Assembly: GCA_003024985.2 (NCBI GenBank)
Contig: PXIH01S0010626.1
Strand: one strand, 5' to 3'
From: Euperipatoides rowelli
Taxonomy: Eukaryota > Onychophora > Udeonychophora > Euonychophora > Peripatopsidae
DNA: 11,783 nucleotides
Shown here: piece after piece, positions 1 to 6,211 of the stretch
How positions within the stretch are numbered: the first letter of the stretch is position 1
Layout: each line of letters starts with the position of its first letter
Notes under the pieces: generated by a model
Seen by the model: only the letters and a program-made list of their open reading frames with translations
Database searches by the model: none
What the model was told of the DNA's origin: nothing
Program-made: the position numbers and the translations under genes

Positions 1-183
1 ATAAATTTTGATTTACTGCATAATAAAAATGTAATTCATTTCATAAAAATATTAAACATAAATTAGAATACGGTACTATATTTATCTAAACAAATTCTTT
101 TCATATCGTCTATTAATTTATTTATTTTCCAATTTTTTGTTCACCCTTTCTAATAATTGTGTGCCCCCATGATTTGTGCGCCT

Positions 184-225
184 GGAGCAGTTCAATCCAA
201 CTGCTCCACAGTAGCTACGCCACTG
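184..225. mobile_element. Right end of a hAT-like element (left end not in window)
   Basis: AGCTACGCCACTG (213-225) is the reverse complement of the CAGTGGCGTAGCT terminus seen in hAT MITEs. Just inside it lies a perfect hairpin, GGAGCAGTT/AACTGCTCC (184-207, 9-bp stem, 6-nt loop). No matching left end is found upstream, so the element probably begins before the window. Confidence 0.5.
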
Positions 226-391
226 GACTGGACGTTTTGTTGCCTTGGTCTAATTTGATGTTTTTTTTTTGGTTAGTAGAATGGCCGTTATGTTGACTTT
301 GTGTCCATTGACTGACGTTTTTTGTTGACTTTCTGTTTCATTTTATAAGATTTTTATTTTTTCCCAGGGGGCGGTTGGTTTGCTCAGGAGG

Positions 392-410
392 GGGGGGGCT
401 AAGCCCCCCC
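392..410. repeat. G/C palindrome (9-bp arms)
   Basis: Seven G then CT, a single central A, then AG and seven C make a near-continuous inverted repeat. The neighbouring GGGGGCGG and CCACCCGG patches make this a GC island inside AT-rich DNA. Such G/C-rich tips are common near hAT MITE ends, but no matching terminus pair was found. Confidence 0.6.
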
Positions 411-419
411 ACCCGGAGG

Positions 420-700
420 TATGCCTGAAAGAAATACAACGTGTTTCCTAAATGGACTAGTAAAACTGTCTCTTAACCTTTCCCAAGATTTTGTTGGCCA
501 AAGCTGTGGATACAATTCTTGCTGATTGATTAAATTAATTGGCACAATATTCACAAGCAATAGCCATTCCTTCAATATTGTTGAGTTGTGGGCCTCCTAA
601 ATTAAGTTTTCTTCTAGCATTTTGAGCAACTCGTATAGTCCCTTCAAAATTACGTTTATAATCCCACCAATAAATCGTTTGAAGGAATTTTTTTCTTGAA
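420..700 (-). pseudogene. Unidentified coding-like fragment with one frameshift
   Basis: The minus strand has an open frame with protein-like composition (for example IYWWDYKRNFEGTIRVAQ and ARRKLNLGGPQLNNIEGM) ending CEYCAN at a stop (535-537). A neighbouring frame continues at once with NQQELYPQLWPTKSW and ERLRDSFTSPFRKHVVFLSG down to about 420. The switch between two tryptophan- and charge-rich frames suggests a real protein broken by an indel. I do not recognise the family. It may be a pseudogene, a transposon protein piece or an exon with a sequence error. The stretch 700-777 of the open frame looks non-coding. Confidence 0.35.
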
Positions 701-779
701 TGAAATGTACTCTTTTTTTGGAAATATGTGAAAGGACAATTGATTAGACAATGTATTATTATTATTAAGCTAAGCATTG

Positions 780-1600
780 AATTGGATTAAGCAAAAAAAA
801 GTCAAATTATTATTAACATGAGATAACATTCAAAATAATTTATTCAGATAAAGGCAAAATACTTGACTGGCAGTATATACAGTATATTTGTTTGATTCAG
901 GACTCTGAAGTTCCTGGTTTAAATATGCTCCACTTTACTGAACAATATGAAAATTATTGTTGGAGCTATATAAAACAAAAATAAGGTTTAATACTTCATT
1001 ATGAAGTGAAAGCAATCAAAATTAAACAAATAAAGTTCACTTTTTAATAAAACTTTGGGAAGAAAATTTTTACAAACTTTTGGGCAAATAAAAAAAAACC
1101 CTAAAAAAATTAAAAACAACTTTTAATTTTTTTTTAGAACATACAAAATAGAATCAATAAATAGAGATGGTTAAATAACGTACTAAAAAATGTTTTGAAT
1201 CTGTAAACAATGAAAGAAATATGTGACCTTCAAAATAGTAAATCTGATATTTACATAAATGAGTCATAGAAATAAATATGAGCTGTACAAGTAATATAAT
1301 TTAAAAAAAAATTAAATGCTACAACAAAATGAGCATTTAACAATAAATATTATTTAAAATCTTAACATTAAAAAAAAATACATTTAAAAATTTATCAAAA
1401 CAATTTAAAATTGAAAGAAAAATTTTTCTTTTCAGTTTCTCAAATTGATTGCAAAGCTATTTATAAACTAAAACTATTTATTTATTGCATTTTGTGATTG
1501 TAAACATTCAGAAAATTTGGTATATACTTATCTTAATGTAATGAAATTCATACCTATTTTCAATAATGATGTAATGATCACTCCTATCTTATTGGGACTA
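780..1600. other. AT-rich intergenic stretch, nothing recognised
   Basis: Very AT-rich sequence with many short A and T runs. No open frame, splice-bounded exon, repeat terminus or RNA-like fold that I could support. Confidence 0.6.
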
Positions 1601-1604
1601 AAAT

Positions 1605-2038
1605 CAGTGGCGTACCAAGTGGGGGGGGGGGTGCAGCCCACACGGGTGCTACCATAGAGTAGGCCTCAGTAGGGTACCACCAATTTTTTTTTGGGGGGGG
1701 GGGGTGCAAATAACCTCTTATGCTCCTGTAATGTGGTCATTAATTTATTTCATTAATTTTTCCCCTGTGGTACTGAATAGGTCATACAATAGAACCATTT
1801 GTAGCATTAAAGTGAAATTTAAAGTTTAAAAATTATAACAGCCAAAAAAAAAAAAAGATAATCAAATCAGACAGAAAGGCATCAAAACATCTAGTCAAGC
1901 AAAAAAAAAATCTTATCAAAATATCTGCAACAAAAATATAAATATGGTGCCCTGGGGATCAAAACATCATGGTACGCCACTGGATGAGTATGTGTGTGTG
2001 GAGGGGGGGTGGTGACACCAACCCTAGTGACACCACTG
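1605..2038. mobile_element. 434-bp hAT-like MITE with doubled right terminus
   Basis: The left end is CAGTGGCGTACCAAG (1605-1619). The outer right end, read in reverse complement, is CAGTGGTGTCACTAGGG (2022-2038) and matches the left end at 11 of 15 positions. The flanking octamers ACTAAAAT (1597-1604) and ACTAAAGT (2039-2046) match at 7 of 8, supporting these outer boundaries. A second, better right terminus CATGGTACGCCACTG (1968-1982) lies inside and matches the left end at 14 of 15, but its flank GATGAGTA has no partner. Runs of 11 G (1621-1631) and 12 G (1693-1704) occur within. No transposase is encoded; the frame at 1994-2176 is a chance ORF. Confidence 0.75.
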
Positions 2039-2046
2039 ACTAAAGT

Positions 2047-2455
2047 AACCATTGGTTGCCATTACATAGGAGAACAAAAGATTATTTATATGTCACTGCT
2101 TAGCATAATACAACACCTTATACTAAATGCTTTCTTAGTATATTTATTTATGAAGCATATCTGTTATTTATTTTAAAATAGGGTGTGGGGCACTAATAGT
2201 TTTTTTTTGCACAGGGCAATATTAACCCTGAAATCGGCCCCATTTAAAACAATTACAAATATGAATTTTTATTAGCAAATATAATGTTTGTCACTGTTAA
2301 GAATACAATTATGGTTATAGCCTGTTTAACCATAAATTAAAGGTATCAGAGTTCAAATATTCAAGCTAGTGTGTCTGTCTGAAATCATTTGGCCTTGCAC
2401 TTTTTTAGGAACACTCTAGAAATTGAAAATTCCTTTACAATATAAATAAAAAACA
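2047..2455. other. Intergenic stretch between MITE and SINE, nothing recognised
   Basis: AT-rich sequence with a short (T)8 run and no terminus pair or coding evidence. The end of the chance plus-strand frame at 1994-2176 lies here. Confidence 0.55.
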
Positions 2456-2620
2456 GCTCCGGTGGTCCAGTGGTTAAGGCTGCTGCTGGATTTGGGAGCT
2501 GTGCATATAAGGGGATCGTGTGTTCGATCCCTGGGCAGCCCCGGAGCTGAGGGATGACGGAATTTTCTTTCGTCGTCGTACGGCTCCGGGGATTAAAACT
2601 AATTCTACTTATTATAATTG
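2456..2620 (+). mobile_element. tRNA-derived SINE
   Basis: A tRNA-like head spans 2456-2547 with a perfect 7-bp acceptor-like stem (GCTCCGG with CCGGAGC). It has a perfect box A (TGGTCCAGTGG, 2463-2473) and a perfect box B (GTTCGATCC, 2522-2530), so RNA polymerase III could start here. The 92-nt head is long for a tRNA, and its T stem does not pair; GGGATC/GATCCC (2512-2517, 2526-2531) pair instead. A tRNA-unrelated body follows (GACGGAA...CGTCGTCGTACG), then GCTCCGGGG (2583-2591), which repeats the head's start and is the exact inverse of CCCCGGAGC (2539-2547). An AT-rich tail follows. No clear target duplication was found, and the 3' end is approximate. Confidence 0.8.
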
Positions 2621-2881
2621 CAGAATTTTCTGAAGCAAAATGGATTTATGGCAAATGATTCAATTATGACGGACATGGCAACACTGTTGTATCCAGTTTA
2701 GAAGAATGTAAAAACTGATAATTGTAAATAGTTATTAAATTTATTTAAAAAAAAAAAAATATTGGTGTATGAAACAATTTTAATAAACTAAAATTAATAA
2801 ATTGTGAGAAGAAAATAGTCTAAACTTTCAAATGCACATGTGTATTTGTACACCACCTATATTGAGAATTAGTGCTTTGAC

Positions 2882-3068
2882 CAGTGTTGTCAACCTTTTT
2901 TTTCAATAATTGCTAAAATCAAAAGCAACAACAAATTTTCACCATTTGATTTGATTTATCTGCCAAGATATGATTATTATTTTTTTAATGACTAGTTCTG
3001 TCAATTCGCCACACCTTGGAAACCATTTTGCCACATGTGGCAAATGGTGAAAGGGTTTGACAAGACTG
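2882..3068. mobile_element. 187-bp hAT-like MITE with internal 18-bp palindrome
   Basis: The left end CAGTGTTGTCAACCTTTTT and the right end, in reverse complement, CAGTCTTGTCAAACCCTTT are terminal inverted repeats of hAT type. Flanks CTTTGAC (2875-2881) and CTTTAGAC (3069-3076) agree apart from one missing base, fitting an 8-bp duplication. Subterminal inverted copies TTTCACCATTTG (2937-2948) and CAAATGGTGAAA (3041-3052) match perfectly. TTTGCCACATGTGGCAAA (3027-3044) is a perfect palindrome. No coding sequence is present. Confidence 0.78.
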
Positions 3069-3223
3069 CTTTAGACTATTACTGTATCAGACACTACTTA
3101 TTCAATAGTAGTGATGTCTAGCCAATATGTAAATACATATACTTTTTAAAGTGATTTATTTATTTCAAAATCGGAAAATAAAATGATGACTTTAGGTAAT
3201 TTTTATACAATATATTTAAAAAT

Positions 3224-3445
3224 TGTTAATAATTAAGATAGCCTAATTATTAATGTAAAAAAAAAAACCCACTAGATGACTCTTTTATATGTGTTTAATT
3301 ACTATATGTACCAAAAAAAAGGTAACATTCTGATTTCTCTTTATATACTCAAATGAGTAAGGTATTCTTTCTTGTCGCTTATCCCTTCATTTAAATTATA
3401 TGTTTTCTTTTTTAGGTATTCTTAAATCACAAGAATACAGTAACA
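3224..3445 (+). repeat. Left (5') LTR of the copia element
   Basis: This 222-bp repeat begins TGTTAATAATTAAG and ends CAGTAACA. It shares long blocks with the right LTR, including CTAGATGACTCT, TACCAAAAA, TTAAATTATAT, TTTTCTTTTTTA and GTATTCTTAA. It lacks two segments of about 25 bp that the right LTR carries (around 5000-5025 and 5037-5060). Confidence 0.85.
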
Positions 3446-3465
3446 TTGGATTTGTTATGGAACCA
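3446..3465 (+). other. Putative primer-binding region of the copia element
   Basis: The sequence directly following the left LTR begins TTGGATTTGTTATGGAACC. Copia elements place the site complementary to an initiator methionine tRNA segment here. The TTGG...TTATGGAACC pattern resembles such leaders, but the match is loose and may be decayed. Confidence 0.4.
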
Positions 3466-3504
3466 GCTGCAGAACTTTAAAAAAAAAAGAGAATTTATTT
3501 TTTT

Positions 3505-4115
3505 GCGACGACTGTAAATGTGTGAAAATAAAACTTTGATTGACAAGCTGAATATAGGATAAAATGAAAATGATATTGATGCGAATGAAGGCAACAGAGG
3601 ATCTATGGACAACCATGGAGACTGGTGAAAAAAAGTCAACAGAGGATATGACAGCTGATGTCAAACAGAAATATGTTTCAAGACAAGGGAAAAGCTTAGC
3701 GGAAATTGCACTCGCTGTGATGAACAGCAAATGCATATTCATTTAAATTCAGCGAAAGATGTCTGGGAAGAACTACAGAATATCGATTATACAGTATGCC
3801 CAGAGGGATACCAAATTTTGTATTATGCAACTATGAAGAAAATTACATTCTCAAAGTTTAAATGATTAGGATTAGATGGTAGTATATTTGAGTCAAGTAA
3901 ACGAAACAATCATACAGCTCACTAATATTGGGAAATAATAGAAGATGGCGATTTAGCCATGACAATTTTATGTAAGCTTATCTGAAGATTTGAATTATGC
4001 AATATATCGGAGATTGAATTCACATGGGCTACAATAAAAAGACGTCTCATTGCTAATGATTCAAGATCTGAAAATAATAAACAATCAGCGATGTTTGTAA
4101 AAACAGAAAGCTGAC
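3505..4115 (+). pseudogene. Copia gag remnant (UBN2/gag-polypeptide type)
   Basis: Three reading-frame pieces together follow a copia Gag. MKMILMRMKATEDLW (from 3564) is the N-terminal helix region. LAEIALAVMN (about 3696) leads, after a frameshift, to SAKDVWEELQ (about 3757-3788). EDGDLAMTILC and TWATIKRRLIANDSR (about 3940-4070) form the C-terminal part. Stops interrupt every frame. No zinc knuckle (CCHC) could be recognised after it. The frames on the minus strand here are shadows. Confidence 0.75.
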
Positions 4116-4262
4116 AATGCCACCTAACAAATTAAATATAAATACAAATTCATTTAAAGAGACAATTTCAGCACTATAATTTGAACATTGTGTGCTATAA
4201 AGTGGGGGAAAAAACTACCTTTTTGAGAACTCATCGGAGGAATACTTTATCTAACCCAAAGG

Positions 4263-4783
4263 ACAAAGCCTGACATTGCATATTCAGTTGGAAAATTTTC
4301 AGTACTGTTCAAAATTTAATTGAAAACACTGGAAAGCCGCAAAATTAATATTTGATAAGTAATGAACACTAAGGATTATAAAATCATATACTGTATTAGC
4401 CAACAGATGGACAACTTCTAGCATATTCTGATGCTGATTGGGACAGTTGTCAAATGGACCGCAAGAGTAGAGCTGAATACGGTACATAATTATGTTGGCG
4501 GGTGTACCTATATTATGGGGAAGTGCAAAACAATCTACAATTGAACTCAGCACCATGGATGGAGCATATGTTGCATTAGCACTGCAGCATGCCTAAGATA
4601 CGTAACTTGGGTTTCAAAAGAACTGTTAAATCTACTTGAAATAACTGAAATTATTCATGGACCAACCATAATCAGATGTGACAGACAAGCAGCCATTAGC
4701 CCATCACACATGGTAATAATTATAGATAAGTCTAGGACCAGGCACATCACCATTGAACAACACTTCTACGAAAGAATATCATA
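4263..4783 (+). pseudogene. Copia pol remnant: end of reverse transcriptase and RNase H
   Basis: TKPDIAYSVGKFS (from 4263) is the conserved block near the end of copia RT. From 4415, LLAYSDADW carries the first catalytic Asp of the RNase H domain, followed by DRKSRAEYG. SAKQSTIELSTMDGAYVALA (about 4520-4580) matches the KQ(S)T..LSTtEAEY block, but the catalytic Glu of EAEY has become Gly-Ala. TRHITIEQHFYERI (about 4740-4783) matches TKHIDI..HF.RE at the end of copia Pol. Stops and frameshifts separate the blocks, so no active enzyme is encoded. Confidence 0.82.
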
Positions 4784-4926
4784 GATGAAACTGTAAATTT
4801 AAAGTTTTAATTCACAGAAGAGAATGGAGAGTTCATGAGATTCATCTCTACAAATTAGAGGAATCAAATTAGTAAAAACACTATAAGCGAAATAATTATG
4901 TGAAATAATTTTATCTAAATTATTTC

Positions 4927-4936
4927 AAGCGGGGAA
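4927..4936 (+). other. Polypurine tract of the copia element
   Basis: AAGCGGGGAA lies immediately before the TG of the right LTR, where plus-strand DNA synthesis is primed in LTR retrotransposons. One pyrimidine (C) interrupts it, which is common for copia tracts. Confidence 0.7.
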
Positions 4937-5183
4937 TGAGAATAATTAAGCTAATTATTATTGTAAAGTAAACCGCTAGATGACTCTGTTGTATAAAAAC
5001 AATGTAGACTAAGTGTATGTGTTCGATTACTATGTTCTAATTTGATGTACTGAGCATAGATACCAAAAATGTTAATATTCTAATTTCTTTTTACTCGAAT
5101 AAGATATTATTGTTACTTATTCCTTCAATTAAATTATATCTTTTCTTTTTTATGTATTCTTAATTCTCAAAATTAAATTAACA
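4937..5183 (+). repeat. Right (3') LTR of the copia element
   Basis: This 247-bp repeat begins TGAGAATAATTAAG and ends AAATTAACA. It is collinear with the left LTR but diverged by many substitutions and by two indels of about 25 bp each, showing long independent decay. Confidence 0.85.
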
Positions 5184-5188
5184 AAAAT

Positions 5189-5715
5189 TAATTTAGAAAA
5201 GGAACAAATTATAAAAAAAAAAAAAAAAGACATTGGTTCTTATTAGCCTATATAACATTTTTTAAAAAGCTTTAGCCTAAACTCTTAGCTTAGTAAAAAA
5301 AAATTTTTTTTGTTATTGTTTGCCATGGTTTATTTTAGAATTTTTAGTAAATTAGAACTTATGAACATTTGGGAATTGATCATATTTAATATTCAAACAA
5401 TAGAATATTCAAAATAAAAAAATTATAACAAATGGAATACCTGTTTAACTGACTGACAGAAATAAAATCTAAAATCAGATGCAGAAAGTAGAAAAGTGAT
5501 CATTACATTGGTATAGCCTACTGGCAAACAAGATATCACAGCCAACTGCAGATATATATTAACCAACCTTGATAAAAATAGTGGCTCACAAAATGCATAA
5601 TAGCCTAGCTATTTATATATTAAAAAAAAATTTATGGTATCATATTTTAAATGTAAATTTATTTTCAGGTTTTTAAGTAACCGATTTTTAAATTTTTGCA
5701 ATCAAAATGAGCAAG
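5189..5715. other. Intergenic stretch between copia element and TMEM101 3' end
   Basis: AT-rich sequence with A runs (about 5213-5228) and four of the window's TAGCCTA heptamers between 5240 and 5610. No gene or repeat boundary is seen. Confidence 0.55.
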
Positions 5716-5721
5716 TTTATT
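5716..5721 (-). terminator. Polyadenylation signal AATAAA for TMEM101
   Basis: The plus strand reads TTTATT here, so the minus strand carries AATAAA 35 nt past the stop codon, implying a 3' UTR of only about 50-60 nt. A second AATAAA at 5658-5663 is a possible alternative. In sequence this AT-rich, AATAAA occurs often by chance; position relative to the stop is the main support. Confidence 0.55.
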
Positions 5722-5755
5722 GTTGTATTTAAATACAAAATTTCCAAAAAAAAAC

Positions 5756-6211
5756 TTAGGCTAAGTACTTAGAAAAATTTAGAGAAATCAAAATAAGTGC
5801 GCATAAAATATAAATATTATCAGTGAAGAGGCGAGCTGTTATCCAATATTCTTGATGTCTGTCTTTTGTCCAGTACTTAAAATCAAAGTCTACAAGTATT
5901 GTATGAGTTAATATAACAATAGCAGCAATTCTTGCAGCAATATGGCAGTATTTACAACTGAAAAACATCAATGAACATATAAACAGCACTCCAATTACAA
6001 CATATAAAGCATAATAATTATGGAAAATGCGTGTGAAAAAAGCCCAACGGTCATCAAGGCTATTGTTCATAATGTAACCACTAGCAGTGAGATAAATACC
6101 AAAGAAACTATATGCCATTTTGATCAAAGATTTGTTGGGATTCTTCTGAGAAAGAGCACCATACAGCATATAAACACCAATGATGCCTATGCAGCGACTT
6201 GCTATCCTAAG
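5756..6211 (-). CDS. TMEM101: TMEM101 coding exon 3, terminal (residues 100-250 and stop)
   Basis: The acceptor is TTTTTATTACAG|CTT (acceptor AG at 6212-6213). The frame is also open for five codons upstream of the acceptor (from an ATG at 6226), but those bases are intronic. The exon encodes 151 residues ending NFSKYLA, then TAA at 5756-5758. It carries the best-conserved part of the family: GIYLTASGY, the LDDR motif near residues 151-154, and YW(x)nEYW near residues 212-222. Five of the predicted membrane segments lie here. The plus-strand open frame at 6020-6217 is a shadow of this exon. Confidence 0.94.
   Translation of the reverse strand, partial: LRIASRCIGIIGVYMLYGALSQKNPNKSLIKMAYSFFGIYLTASGYIMNNSLDDRWAFFTRIFHNYYALYVVIGVLFICSLMFFSCKYCHIAARIAAIVILTHTILVDFDFKYWTKDRHQEYWITARLFTDNIYILCALILISLNFSKYLA

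Larger units (their letters stand above)
3224..5183 (+). mobile_element. Decayed Ty1/copia LTR retrotransposon with both LTRs and 5-bp target duplication
   Basis: The element is flanked by a perfect direct repeat AAAAT (3219-3223 and 5184-5188). LTRs at 3224-3445 and 4937-5183 both start TG and end TAACA. A polypurine tract AAGCGGGGAA lies directly before the right LTR, and a primer-binding region follows the left LTR (TTGGATTTGTTATGG). The internal part holds gag remnants, then the last part of RT and the RNase H domain, in copia order. It is only 1491 bp, against roughly 4-5 kb for complete copia elements, so protease, integrase and most of RT are missing. Many stops and frameshifts and strongly diverged LTRs mark an old insertion. 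Confidence 0.88.

Noticed and set aside
1994-2176. Plus-strand 60-codon open frame
   Set aside because: It starts inside the MITE's right end and runs into AT-rich DNA, with no domain and no splice signals.
2456-2547. Functional tRNA gene
   Set aside because: Acceptor and both pol III boxes look intact, but the T stem does not pair, the head is 92 nt, and a SINE body follows.
3427-3742. Minus-strand open frames over the copia gag region
   Set aside because: They are shadows of the plus-strand gag remnant; the hydrophobic composition arises from reading AT-rich DNA in reverse.
4299-4556. Minus-strand 85-codon open frame
   Set aside because: It is antisense to the copia RT/RNase H remnant, whose sense-strand motifs are clear.
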